Source: Planctomycetota bacterium
GTDB lineage: Bacteria > Planctomycetota > UBA1135 > GCA-002686595
Assembly (NCBI GenBank): GCA_009691855.1
Contig: SIAI01000012.1
Location: 32,184-96,183 of the forward strand
DNA: 64,000 nt
Reading direction: 5' to 3'
A program made the position numbers and the translations under genes. This document shows, one piece after another, positions 9,100 through 17,782 of the stretch. Each line of letters opens with the position of its first letter. The first letter of the stretch is position 1. Under the pieces are notes generated by a model. The model saw only the letters and a program-made list of their open reading frames with translations. It did not search any database and had not been told where the DNA came from.

Positions 9100-9292
9100 C
9101 GCCGGGGCTCCCGGGCGGAGCCTGGCCTTTCGAATCGGCGCCGATGGGGCGGTGAGCGGCATCCGCTCCTAGCAGAGCCGCTGTGTGCTTCTCGTCCGTC
9201 CGCAAGGACGCGCGAGTCAGCCCGCGCCGCTACGCGCGAGTCCGGCGCTCCCCTACGCCTCGCGCACGAACGACCGAGCGAGAGATACCGAC

Positions 9293-10432
9293 GTGGATCA
9301 AGACGACAAGCGGCGCTTCCAGGAACGAGCGCAACGAGCCTCCAAGAAGCACAAGACCCTGGCCGAGCTGAAGCTGCAGAAGGAAGAGGCACGCCGACGC
9401 CGCGCGCGGCGGCGCAAGCCGTCACACGAGCGCTGGCGGGCGGACGACGAGGAGCAGGCGCTGTTCGAGAAGCTCGGGCCGCGGCGCGAGCGCGCGCCGC
9501 GCAGCACGCAAGGCGCGGCGAACGCAGCCGAGCCGCCGGCCACCCTCGAGGTCGGGCTCGTCGTCGGCGTGGCGCGCGGGCGCGTACGGCTCGAGTGCGG
9601 CAGCGAGTGCTTGCCCGCGGTACTCCTGCCCACGCTCGAGCTCGCGGTGGGGGATCGGGTCGGCTTCGAGCGTCGTGCGGGCGGGTTGCTGCTCGTGCGC
9701 GAGCTGCACGCGCGCTCGAGCTGGCTGGCGCGGCCCGATCCGGCGCACCCGCAGCGGCGCCTCGTGCTGGCGGCCAACGTCGAGCTCGTGCTGTGCGTCG
9801 TGGCGGCCCGGGAGCCGCGCTGGAAGCCCGGCTTCGTCGACCGCGTGTTGCTGGCGGCCGAGGAGGGCCGGGCGCGCGTGCGCATCGTGGTCAACAAGGT
9901 CGACCTGCTCGCGGCGCCCGAGCGCGCAGCGCTCACGGAGGAGCTCGCGCCCTACGCGGCGATCGGGGCCGAGGCGCTGTGCCTCTCGGCCGCGAGCGGC
10001 GAGGGTCTCGAGCTCCTGCGCGAGCTCACCCGCGGGCGGACCTGCGCCTTCGTCGGCCCGAGCGGGGTGGGTAAGTCCTCGCTGCTCAACGCCCTGGATC
10101 CGTCGCGGACGCGCGCGACCGGAGCCGTGCGCGCGTCCGACGGCAAGGGCCGGCACACGACGAGCGCGGCCGAGCTCGTCACGCTGGCCAACGGCGCGCG
10201 CCTGATCGACACGCCCGGCGTGCGCCAGTTCGGCTTGCTGGGCCTCGAGCGGCGCGCGCTGGCCTCGTACTTCCCCGAGTTCGCGGAGTTCGCGCGGCAC
10301 TGCCGCTTCCGCGATTGCTCGCACCGGGTCGAGCCCGCCTGTGCCGTGCGCGCAGCAGCGCAGGCCGGCGCGTTCTCCGCGCGACGCTTCGCGACCTATG
10401 CGCGCATCCACGCCTCGCTGGGGGATGCTTGA
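9293..10432 (+). CDS. rsgA: Ribosome small-subunit-dependent GTPase A
   Basis: RsgA is a GTPase that checks late 30S ribosome maturation. The circularly permuted G-motif order is visible: NKVD (G4) at residues 201-204 comes before the P-loop GPSGVGKS (from G255), then the GKGRHTT switch and DTPG (G3). The C-terminal zinc site CRFRDCSHRVEPAC (C-x5-C-x-H-x5-C) is intact, and an OB-fold-like segment precedes the GTPase domain. At 379 residues it is somewhat longer than usual because of a lysine/arginine-rich N-terminal extension (residues 1-60), plausibly rRNA-binding. The GTG at 9293 is chosen because it follows a GAGAGA box and starts the conserved basic segment; an upstream in-frame start at 9185 is possible. 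It converges with dmeF, 3 bp between stops. Confidence 0.93.
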   Translation: MDQDDKRRFQERAQRASKKHKTLAELKLQKEEARRRRARRRKPSHERWRADDEEQALFEKLGPRRERAPRSTQGAANAAEPPATLEVGLVVGVARGRVRLECGSECLPAVLLPTLELAVGDRVGFERRAGGLLLVRELHARSSWLARPDPAHPQRRLVLAANVELVLCVVAAREPRWKPGFVDRVLLAAEEGRARVRIVVNKVDLLAAPERAALTEELAPYAAIGAEALCLSAASGEGLELLRELTRGRTCAFVGPSGVGKSSLLNALDPSRTRATGAVRASDGKGRHTTSAAELVTLANGARLIDTPGVRQFGLLGLERRALASYFPEFAEFARHCRFRDCSHRVEPACAVRAAAQAGAFSARRFATYARIHASLGDA

Positions 10433-10435
10433 GCG

Positions 10436-11386
10436 CTACGAGACTCGTCCCGCCACCTGCGGATGCCCGCCGGGGCAGGGATTCACCTCGAGCGTGACGT
10501 GCACGAGGCATTCGATGTCCGCCAGGCGCGCCTTGTAGTGCTCGGGCGGCTGGGCCTCGTCGCTCACCAGCGAGACGATGGCCGCGAAGCGCCCCGGGCC
10601 GACGCGCCACACGTGCAGGTCGATCACGCGGTCGCCGTTCGTGCCCTCGAGCAGCGTGCGCACGCGCGCGGCGAGCTCGGGGTCGCGTTCCGTGTCGAGC
10701 AGCACCGCGCCGGCGTCGCGCGCGAGGCCGTAGGACCAGCGCAGGATCACCACCGCGCCCAGCAAGCCGCACACGGGGTCGAGCCAGCTCCAGCCGAGGT
10801 ACTTGCCGGCCAGCAGCGCGCCGATGGCGAACACCGAGGTCAGCGCGTCGGCCAAGACGTGCAGGTAGGCCGAGCGCAGGTTGTGGTCGTGGTGGCCGTG
10901 CGCGTGCCCCGCGTCGTGCTCGTGCGCGTGGTCGCCGCGCAGCAGGAACGCGCTCACCAGATTCACCGCCAGGCCGATCACCGCCACGACCAGCGCCTCG
11001 TCGAAGCGGATCGCGGGCGCGTCCAGCAGGTGGCGCAACGACTCGTAGCCGATCAGCGTCGCCACCGCGGCGAGCAGCACCGCGCTGGTGAAGCCCGCCA
11101 GATCGCCGACCTTGCCGGTGCCGAAGACGTAGCGCGAGTTCTGCGCGTGGCGGCGCGCGAAGGCGTAGGCCGCGGCCGAGATCGACAGCGCCCCGGCGTG
11201 CGTGGCCATGTGCCAGCCGTCGGCCAGCAGCGCCATCGATTCCGTTAAGAGCCCGACGGCGATCTCGACCGCCATCATCACCAGCGTGAGCGCGATCACG
11301 AGCCGTGTGCGGCGCTCGTTCTCGGCGTGGTGCGCGCCGAGGAAGTCGTGGCGCTGGCGCCAGCGCTCCAGCGGATGGTCGTGCAT
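10436..11386 (-). CDS. dmeF: CDF-family Co(II)/Ni(II) efflux transporter
   Basis: A 316-residue cation diffusion facilitator that exports divalent metal in exchange for protons at the inner membrane. The N-terminal ERRTRLVIALTLVMM, the MALLADGWHMATHA segment (D56, H59, H63) and the FGTGKVGDLAGF loop match the DmeF subfamily closely. The second metal motif, HVLAD (H176, D180), is present, and a histidine-rich cytoplasmic loop (residues 152-169, HAHEHDAGHAHGHHDH) lies between helices IV and V, as in other DmeF proteins. The C-terminal domain is short. No DmeR-type regulator gene sits beside it. Metal specificity is inferred from subfamily resemblance and could include zinc. Confidence 0.88.
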   Translation of the reverse strand: MHDHPLERWRQRHDFLGAHHAENERRTRLVIALTLVMMAVEIAVGLLTESMALLADGWHMATHAGALSISAAAYAFARRHAQNSRYVFGTGKVGDLAGFTSAVLLAAVATLIGYESLRHLLDAPAIRFDEALVVAVIGLAVNLVSAFLLRGDHAHEHDAGHAHGHHDHNLRSAYLHVLADALTSVFAIGALLAGKYLGWSWLDPVCGLLGAVVILRWSYGLARDAGAVLLDTERDPELAARVRTLLEGTNGDRVIDLHVWRVGPGRFAAIVSLVSDEAQPPEHYKARLADIECLVHVTLEVNPCPGGHPQVAGRVS

Positions 11387-11414
11387 CGGCAGCCATCGTA
11401 TCGGCTGCCGCGCG

Positions 11415-13379
11415 CTACTTCGCGACGGCGGGCAGGCGGTAGCGTCCGCTCTCGTACAGGATCCCCGGCAGGAGCGCGTGGGCCAGGGCGTCGCGCACGA
11501 GCTCGGGATCGTCGTCCCGCGGCTGCAGGCGCCAGTCGACGACGCGGAAGCTGCGCGGCGGCGCGCCGCCGGGATGGACCACCAGGCGGTCGTCGACCAG
11601 GAAGCCGTGGTTGTCGTTGAACTGCAGGATCGCGCGGCCGGGGATGTCCGGCGACAGGTTGAGCAGGTCGCGGCCGATCATCGGGTGCACCGTCTCGAGC
11701 CCGAGGAGCCCGAGCGCGGTCGGCGCGAGGTCGATCTGGCTCGCCACGCGCTCGTAGGTCGTGCCGGGCGCGACGAGCGCGCCGATGAACAGCCCAGGGA
11801 TGTGGAACTTGTCCACCGGGATCAGGTCGGGGCCGTAGGTGCGCTCGTCATGATCGGCGACGACCAGGAACAGCGTGTCGGCGTAGTAGCGCTCCTTCTT
11901 GGCGCGCTCGAAGAGCTGGCCGATGGCGTAGTCGGCGTACTTGACGGTGTTGTTGCGCGTCGCCTTCTCGGCGTCGTGGAGCTCGATGCGCCCGTCGGGG
12001 AACTCGTAGGGCGAGTGGTTCGTGGTCGAGAGCACGAGCGCGAAAAAGGGCTGCTCGCCGTGGGCGACGAAGACCTCGTTCGCCTTCTGCATCAGGTCCT
12101 CGTCGGACACGCCCCACGTGCCGCGGAAGGCGGGCTGCGCGTAGTCGTCCTCGTTGAAGCAGCGCTCGAAGCCGTTGGCCAGGAAGAAGGCCGCCATGTT
12201 GTCGAAGTGGCTCTCGCCGCCGTAGACGAAGTCGGTGGCGTAGCCGTGCTGCTTCAGCAGCGCGGCCAGGGTGAAGAAGTCCGCCTGCGAGCGGCTGAGC
12301 TTGACCACGCTGTCGCCGGGTGTGGGCAGGAAACCCGAGACGACCGCCTCGATGCCGCGCACGGTGCGCGTGCCGGTGCAGAAGAGCTTCGTGAGCAGCA
12401 GGCCCTCCTTCGTCAACGCGTCGAGGCACGGCGTGAGCGCTTTGCCGCCCAGACAGCCGACGAACTCGGCGCCCAGGCTCTCCTCCAGCACGATCACGAG
12501 GTTCTTCGGGCGCGCGCCGCTCGCGCGCGAGCCCTGGCGGCGCAGGAAGGGCACGTCGCCGGTGAGGCGCTCGGTGGGCGCCGAATCGAGGTAGCGTCCG
12601 ACGCGCGCGAACACCTCCTCTTCTTGCATCTTGCCGTACAGCTCGGCCGGCGAGCGCTCGTGGCGCACGTCATACCAGGCGCGCGCGACGGTGTAGCTCG
12701 AGTTCAGCGCCAGCTGGTTGACGATGTTCTGGCCCGAGAAGGCCACCATCGCGGCGTTGATCGGGCGGTGTTGCAGCGTGCCGCGGATGCCGAGGAAGAG
12801 CAGCGGCGCGCAGGCCAGCAGCGCCACGCCACGCCGCACGGCGCTCCAGCTCGCCGAGTCGCGCGCGAGCCGGGCGCCGAGACGCGCTCCGCCGTACAGG
12901 CACACGACGATCGCCAGCGCCACCAAGAGGAGGTTCACGCGGTACTGCGCCCACAGCGTGGCGAACACCTCGCGCGAGCCCAGGTACTCGATGAACAGGC
13001 GATTCGGGCGCGCGTCGTACTGCTCGATGAAGTCGAAGCTGATCGCCTCCAGCGCCACCAGAACCGTCAGCACCAGCGCGAAGTAGAGCGCCAGCGCCCG
13101 CCGCGCTCGCCGCAGCAGCGCCGCCGGCGCGAGCAGCACGAACAGCATCGGCAGGGCGAGCGCGTAGCCGACGGTGGCCAGGTCGATGCGCAGGCCGAGC
13201 GGGAAGACGAGGCCGTAGCGTGGCTCCAGCGCGGCGCGCGCGTGGAAGGCGAGCACGAGCAGCAAGCGTCCGAGGCTCAGCACGAGCAGACTGCCCAGCG
13301 CCAGGCCGCCCAGATAGGCGAGCGGGCCGAGCTTCGCGCTCCAGCAACGGCTCGGCGGCGTTTTGGTGGGGGGCGTCAT
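11415..13379 (-). CDS. LTA-synthase-like membrane sulfatase-fold phosphotransferase
   Basis: A membrane enzyme of about 654 residues: five N-terminal helices (residues ~15-190) and a large periplasmic alkaline-phosphatase-fold domain. Motifs fit the LtaS/phosphoglycerol transferase group: NLVIVLEESLG (metal Glu), TGTRTVRGIEA with the presumed catalytic Thr, GGESHFDNM, STTNHSPYEFP and VVADHDERTYG (metal D-H). These enzymes move phosphoglycerol or related groups from phospholipid to glycans or lipids. In a Gram-negative-type cell the acceptor may be a periplasmic glucan or envelope polysaccharide. Start: of three in-frame starts the ATG at 13377-13379 has the best site (GGTGGG five bases upstream); a start nine bases earlier is possible. 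Downstream gene is dmeF with a 28-bp gap. Confidence 0.8.
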   Translation of the reverse strand: MTPPTKTPPSRCWSAKLGPLAYLGGLALGSLLVLSLGRLLLVLAFHARAALEPRYGLVFPLGLRIDLATVGYALALPMLFVLLAPAALLRRARRALALYFALVLTVLVALEAISFDFIEQYDARPNRLFIEYLGSREVFATLWAQYRVNLLLVALAIVVCLYGGARLGARLARDSASWSAVRRGVALLACAPLLFLGIRGTLQHRPINAAMVAFSGQNIVNQLALNSSYTVARAWYDVRHERSPAELYGKMQEEEVFARVGRYLDSAPTERLTGDVPFLRRQGSRASGARPKNLVIVLEESLGAEFVGCLGGKALTPCLDALTKEGLLLTKLFCTGTRTVRGIEAVVSGFLPTPGDSVVKLSRSQADFFTLAALLKQHGYATDFVYGGESHFDNMAAFFLANGFERCFNEDDYAQPAFRGTWGVSDEDLMQKANEVFVAHGEQPFFALVLSTTNHSPYEFPDGRIELHDAEKATRNNTVKYADYAIGQLFERAKKERYYADTLFLVVADHDERTYGPDLIPVDKFHIPGLFIGALVAPGTTYERVASQIDLAPTALGLLGLETVHPMIGRDLLNLSPDIPGRAILQFNDNHGFLVDDRLVVHPGGAPPRSFRVVDWRLQPRDDDPELVRDALAHALLPGILYESGRYRLPAVAK

Positions 13380-13448
13380 GCCCACCATATCTAGCAAGAC
13401 GCGCGCGCCGGGGCGCGCCTCACTGGCGTCCTTGCCGCGCGGAACGTG

Positions 13449-14282
13449 CTACTTCTTGACGCGTTCCGGCATCGGCTCGAGCGCGCCGGAGTCCTTCAGC
13501 GCCGCGAGCAGGCGCTCCTTCCACGCCGGTCGGCACACCAGCAGCTCGTGGTTCTTCGGGTTCTTCTGGTTGTACACGTGCTCCTCGCCGCGCAGCTTGG
13601 AGACGTGCCAGCCCAGCGCGCGCGCCACGCTCTCGGGCGCGCAGGTGTCCCACTCCTTGAGCCCTACGGTGTGCGCGTAGATGTCGGCCTCGCCGGCCAG
13701 GAGGCGCGAGACCTTGTAGCCGGCCGAGCCGCAGGGCACGAGCACGCCGTCGAGCGCGCGCGCGAACTTCTCGACCCACGGCGGCGCGTGGCTGCGGCTG
13801 ACGGCGATGCGCGGGCGCGCGGGTTGCGCGCTGGATCCGAGCGCGAGCGTCGAGCCCTTGGTCGAGCCCGCGCGCGACTGGCCCGGCACGCACACGCCCC
13901 ACAGGACGTCGTCGTCGGCCGGCAAGGCGACGGCCGCCAGCGCGCAGCGTCCGCCGACCGTCAGCGCCACGTGCACGGCCCAGTCGGCGCGCAGCTCGCT
14001 GAACTCCTGCGTGCCGTCGAGCGGGTCCACGATCCACGTGCGCGTCTTGCTCAGGCGCTCGGCCGAGTCCACGGTCTCCTCGGAGAGGATGCCGTCCTGC
14101 GGATAACGCCCGCGGATGAAGCCCTGCAGGAAGCCGTCGGCCGCCTGGTCGCCGATGTCGGCCAACATCTTGCCCTCCCAGCGCTTCTCGGCGCGCAGAC
14201 CCAGCCCGCGCCGGCCGGCCTCGCGCGCGGCTTCGATGGCAAAAGCGACGTCCCGCTCGATCTCCTGGTCGCTCAGCTTCAT
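13449..14282 (-). CDS. cysQ: CysQ-like 3'(2'),5'-bisphosphate nucleotidase / inositol monophosphatase family
   Basis: A 277-residue Mg2+-dependent, Li+-sensitive-type phosphatase. The metal site is complete: SEET (E68, E69), WIVDPLDGT (D86, D89) and EWDTCAPE (D212). This family hydrolyses PAP to AMP, inositol phosphates or similar substrates; CysQ-type members remove the PAP left by sulfotransferases. Two sulfotransferase genes lie about 20 kb away in the EPS operon, which makes the PAP role plausible, but substrate specificity cannot be read from these motifs. ATG at 14280-14282 is chosen because the family's N-terminal helix starts there; a longer in-frame reading extends into the FIST gene's end and looks unconserved. 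Confidence 0.75.
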   Translation of the reverse strand: MKLSDQEIERDVAFAIEAAREAGRRGLGLRAEKRWEGKMLADIGDQAADGFLQGFIRGRYPQDGILSEETVDSAERLSKTRTWIVDPLDGTQEFSELRADWAVHVALTVGGRCALAAVALPADDDVLWGVCVPGQSRAGSTKGSTLALGSSAQPARPRIAVSRSHAPPWVEKFARALDGVLVPCGSAGYKVSRLLAGEADIYAHTVGLKEWDTCAPESVARALGWHVSKLRGEEHVYNQKNPKNHELLVCRPAWKERLLAALKDSGALEPMPERVKK

Positions 14283-14340
14283 GGCAGCAGTATCGGCAGG
14301 CGCAGGGTCGGACTCCACGGCGAGGTTCGGCGCGCGCGCG

Positions 14341-15579
14341 TCAGCCCTCGGCGCGCTGACGGAACAGGGCCAGCGAGGCCGTGAAGCCGTGCAGGAAGTT
14401 GCGCCCGCCCACCGGGCCGATCTCGCCCACGGCGAAGAAGCCGGCCAGGGGCAGGTCGGGGCCGAGCAGCGTGCGTATGCAGCTCGCGTCGTGGTCGGGC
14501 TTGCCGAACATGCGTTGGCCGCGGCCGTTGCAGGAGAACAAGAGCGCCCCGCACGCAGCGCCTGCGCTCGCGGCGCTGAGGCCGTGGGCACTCACCAGGG
14601 CTTGCAGGTCCTCGCCGGCCGAGGCCGCGTCGCGCACCAAGAGCTGCACCGTCTGCCCGCGGCGCACGAAGTCGGCCACGACGACCGAGCGCTCGCGCTG
14701 GTTCAGGGCCATGATCCCGCGCACCAGGAAGTCGCCGCGCTGGAAGCGCGTGCGCGTCGCGTCGATGGCCAAGCCCAGGAAGGGCATGTTCTGGCGCTCG
14801 CGCAGCGCAGGCTCGACCTTCCACAGCTCGTTGAGCGTTTCCATCAAGACCTCGAGCGCGGGCTTGCCGCCGAGCTTCTTGATCGCGTTGCGCTCGCAGT
14901 CGGTGATGACCCAGGGCTTGCCCACCGGGCGGCAGCCCTGGCTGACCACGGGATGGAGCTCGATGTCTCCCTCCAGCACGAGGCCGTGGCAACCGCCATC
15001 GTGCACGCCTTCGGCGCTGAAGAAGAAGGTCTGCCCGGGACCCAGCGCGCCGCTGGCCATGCCGCCGATCGCGGGCACGCCGGGCAGCTCGTCGTTGAGC
15101 CGCGTGAGGAACGCGTCGGCCGGAAAGGTGTACGGGTCGGCGGTGAGCACCAGGCACGCGCGCTCCGCATCGCCCACCTGGGGCAGGCGCGAGAACACGG
15201 GCTCGCCGTCGTCGCCAGCGTGGGCCGTGACCTCGAACGGGCGCACCTCGGTGCCAGGCAGGGTCGCGGCCCACAGCGCGAGGCCCGGGCTGCCCTCGAC
15301 CTCACGCGAACCGGCGATCACGCTCTCGGCCGTGCAGCCCGCGACCACGCGCGCGCCGGTGGCGCGGGCGAGCGCGGGGCCGAGCTCCTCCAGCGCCGGA
15401 CCGTGGTGGTGCGTGGCGAAGGCCAGCAACAGATCGGGTGTCGCGCCGTCGAGTCCGGCCTCGAGCTCGGCCGTGGCCTCGCGCAGCGCGCGCGGTGATT
15501 CGGCGAGGATCGACAGCGCGCCGGCGAAGCGCGGAGCGATCTTGGTGCTCGGTGCACGCGCGGGGGGCGATTGGCTCAC
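14341..15579 (-). CDS. FIST domain signal-sensing protein
   Basis: A 412-residue soluble protein with an N-terminal FIST domain (LLLAFATHHHGPALEELG, GCTAESVIAG, PAIGGMASGALGPG) and a C-terminal FIST_C domain (SCNGRGQRMFGKPDHD, LAGFFAVGEIGPVGGRNFLHG). FIST domains are predicted to bind small ligands such as amino acids and often feed sensory kinases, but here the protein is stand-alone. It shares orientation with the CysQ-like gene 59 bp downstream. It is divergent from the 2-oxoacid oxidoreductase operon, separated by 335 bp. ATG at 15577-15579. Physiological ligand unknown. Confidence 0.85.
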   Translation of the reverse strand: MSQSPPARAPSTKIAPRFAGALSILAESPRALREATAELEAGLDGATPDLLLAFATHHHGPALEELGPALARATGARVVAGCTAESVIAGSREVEGSPGLALWAATLPGTEVRPFEVTAHAGDDGEPVFSRLPQVGDAERACLVLTADPYTFPADAFLTRLNDELPGVPAIGGMASGALGPGQTFFFSAEGVHDGGCHGLVLEGDIELHPVVSQGCRPVGKPWVITDCERNAIKKLGGKPALEVLMETLNELWKVEPALRERQNMPFLGLAIDATRTRFQRGDFLVRGIMALNQRERSVVVADFVRRGQTVQLLVRDAASAGEDLQALVSAHGLSAASAGAACGALLFSCNGRGQRMFGKPDHDASCIRTLLGPDLPLAGFFAVGEIGPVGGRNFLHGFTASLALFRQRAEG

Positions 15580-15914
15580 GGTTGATCCTATCCTCCGCCG
15601 TCGGGCGGGTTTCGCGCAAGGGAGGCCCCGTGTTCAGGCGCACGAGTTCGTACCACATCCTGGGCCTTCGCGGGGTCAGCGTCCGCGCTCCTCTTCCCAG
15701 CCTCGTTCCATCCTCGCGCTGTCGTCGGCGCGCCCCCGCAAACGCGCGCCAACGAGCGGCTCCACTCGCTCGTGGGCCTGGACAACAGGGAAGGGGTGCG
15801 CGGCTGAGGTACGCGTGGCACAATCCGGGGCCGCGCACCCGAGGCGCGGCCGCCGAGCTCACCCCGCTCGAGCCGTACGACGCATCGGTTCCTGAGGCCA
15901 CGCCAGAGAGAGCC
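15580..15914. other. Divergent intergenic region between FIST gene and korA
   Basis: About 335 bp without a convincing gene. It should carry the promoters of the FIST gene (minus) and the oxidoreductase operon (plus). A purine-rich CAGAGAGAG just before the korA ATG is the probable ribosome binding site. No strong hairpin or operator is visible by eye. Confidence 0.5.
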
Positions 15915-17780
15915 ATGAGCCAATCGAAGAACCCCGGCTCCGAGTTGCCGCTCCAGCAGCAAGAGGAGGTCGTGATCCGCTTCGCCGGAGACTCCGGCGA
16001 CGGAATGCAGATCACCGGCAACCAGTTCACGCACACGTCCGCCATCCTCGGCAACGACCTGGCGACGTTCCCCGACTATCCGGCCGAGATCCGCGCGCCC
16101 GCCGGCACGCGTCCGGGCGTGTCGGCCTTCCAGGTGCGCTTCGGCTCGGCGGACATCCACACGCCGGGCGATCAGCCGGACGTCTTGGTGGCCATGAACC
16201 CGGCCGCGCTGATCGTGAACATCAAGGACCTGAAGGTCGGCGGCACGGTGGTAGTCAACACGGGGCAGTTCGGCGACAGCGACCTGAAGAAGGCCGCCTT
16301 GGCCAAGAACCCGCTCAAGGACGGGACGCTGTCGGCCTACCGCGTGATCGAGATCGACATCAACAAGCGCGTCAGCGAGGCGCTGAAGGGCACCACGCTC
16401 TCCTCCAAGGAGGCCCAGCGCTGCAAGAACTTCTACACCCTCGGGCTGATGTACTGGCTGTACAGCCGGCCGCTCGAGAGCACGCTCAAGTGGCTGGACG
16501 AGAAGTTCGTCAAGCGCCCCGAGCTGGCCGAGGCCAACAAGCTCGCCATGCAGGCCGGCTTCAACGCCGGCGACATCCACGAGCTGTTCCAGGGCCGCTA
16601 CGAGGTCCACGCCTGCGACGTGATGCCCAAGGGCACCTATCGCAACATCATGGGCAACGACGCGCTCGCGATCGGGCTCGTGACCGGCGCCAAGCTGGCG
16701 AACCTCGACGTGTTCCTCGGCTCGTACCCGATCACGCCGGCCTCGGGCATCCTCGAGACGCTCTCGACCTACAAGAACCACGGCGTGATCACGTTCCAGG
16801 CCGAGGACGAGATTGCGGCCATCTGCTCGGCGCTCGGCGCGGCCTACGCCGGACACCTGGGCATCACCTCGACCTCCGGGCCGGGCATGGCGCTCAAGGG
16901 CGAGGGCATGGGCCTGGCCGTGTCGATCGAGCTGCCGCTGATCATCGTCGACATCCAGCGCGGCGGGCCCTCGACCGGCTTGCCGACCAAGACCGAGCAG
17001 GCCGACCTCCTGCAGGCGATCTTCGGGCGCAACAGCGAGGCGCCCATGCCGGTCATCGCGGCCGCCTCGCCGGCCGACGCCTTCGAGGTCGGCATCGAGG
17101 CCGTGCGCATCGCCACGACCTACATGACGCCGGTGATCGTGCTCTCCGACGGCTACATCGCCAACGGCGCCGAGCCGTGGAAGCTGCCGAAGATCGAGGA
17201 GCTCAAGCCGTTCCCGAAGCCGTTCCTGGGCAGCGTGCCCGAGGGCGGCTTCCTGCCCTATGCGCGCGACCAGCACCTCGCGCGGCCGTGGGTCAAGCCG
17301 GGCACGCCGGGGCTCGAGCACCGCGTCGGCGGTCTCGAAAAGGCGCACCTCACCGGGCACATCAACTACGAACCCGAGAACCACGAGTTCATGGTGCGCA
17401 TGCGCCAGAACAAGGTCATGGGCGTGCGCGAGACGATCCCGACACCCAACGTGTTCGGCGACTCGACCGGCGAGCTCTTGGTGGTCGGCTGGGGCTCGAC
17501 CAAGGGCGCGATCACGAGCGCGATCGAGAAGCTGCACGCCAAGGGCCGCAAGGTCTCGAGCCTGCACCTGCGCCACGTCTGGCCGCTGCCCAAGGGCCTG
17601 GACAAGATCTTCGGCTGCTTCCAGTCCGTGCTGGTGCCGGAGATGAACATGGGGCAGATGGCGCGGATCCTGCGTTCCGAATATCCGCAGCACAACATCA
17701 TCAGCTATCCGAAGGTGCAGGGCTTGCCGTTCCGCACGTCCGAGCTCATCGCCAAGGTCGAATCGCTCCTGGAGAAGTAA
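15915..17780 (+). CDS. korA: 2-oxoacid:ferredoxin oxidoreductase, fused gamma-alpha subunit
   Basis: A 621-residue subunit of the CoA-dependent oxidoreductase that converts 2-oxoglutarate (or a related 2-oxoacid) and CoA to acyl-CoA, CO2 and reduced ferredoxin. The N-terminal gamma part carries IRFAGDSGDGMQITG (residues 21-35). The alpha part carries GSYPITPASGILE, FQAEDEIAAICSALGAA and STSGPGMALKGEGMGLAV. The fused order and length are those of the two-subunit KorA/KorB class. It is followed after 2 bp by the beta subunit. ATG at 15915 is preceded by a GAGAG box. The 2-oxoglutarate preference is inferred from overall similarity; other 2-oxoacids are possible. Confidence 0.92.
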   Translation: MSQSKNPGSELPLQQQEEVVIRFAGDSGDGMQITGNQFTHTSAILGNDLATFPDYPAEIRAPAGTRPGVSAFQVRFGSADIHTPGDQPDVLVAMNPAALIVNIKDLKVGGTVVVNTGQFGDSDLKKAALAKNPLKDGTLSAYRVIEIDINKRVSEALKGTTLSSKEAQRCKNFYTLGLMYWLYSRPLESTLKWLDEKFVKRPELAEANKLAMQAGFNAGDIHELFQGRYEVHACDVMPKGTYRNIMGNDALAIGLVTGAKLANLDVFLGSYPITPASGILETLSTYKNHGVITFQAEDEIAAICSALGAAYAGHLGITSTSGPGMALKGEGMGLAVSIELPLIIVDIQRGGPSTGLPTKTEQADLLQAIFGRNSEAPMPVIAAASPADAFEVGIEAVRIATTYMTPVIVLSDGYIANGAEPWKLPKIEELKPFPKPFLGSVPEGGFLPYARDQHLARPWVKPGTPGLEHRVGGLEKAHLTGHINYEPENHEFMVRMRQNKVMGVRETIPTPNVFGDSTGELLVVGWGSTKGAITSAIEKLHAKGRKVSSLHLRHVWPLPKGLDKIFGCFQSVLVPEMNMGQMARILRSEYPQHNIISYPKVQGLPFRTSELIAKVESLLEK

Positions 17781-17782
17781 GC

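Noticed and set aside
3595..9162. Minus-strand reading of more than 1800 codons in another frame over the giant secreted protein
   Set aside because: Arginine/alanine/proline-rich translation without domains; a shadow caused by very high GC content.
15800..15840. A CACAAT box as the -10 element of a korA promoter
   Set aside because: No matching -35 element at the expected distance; too weak to list.
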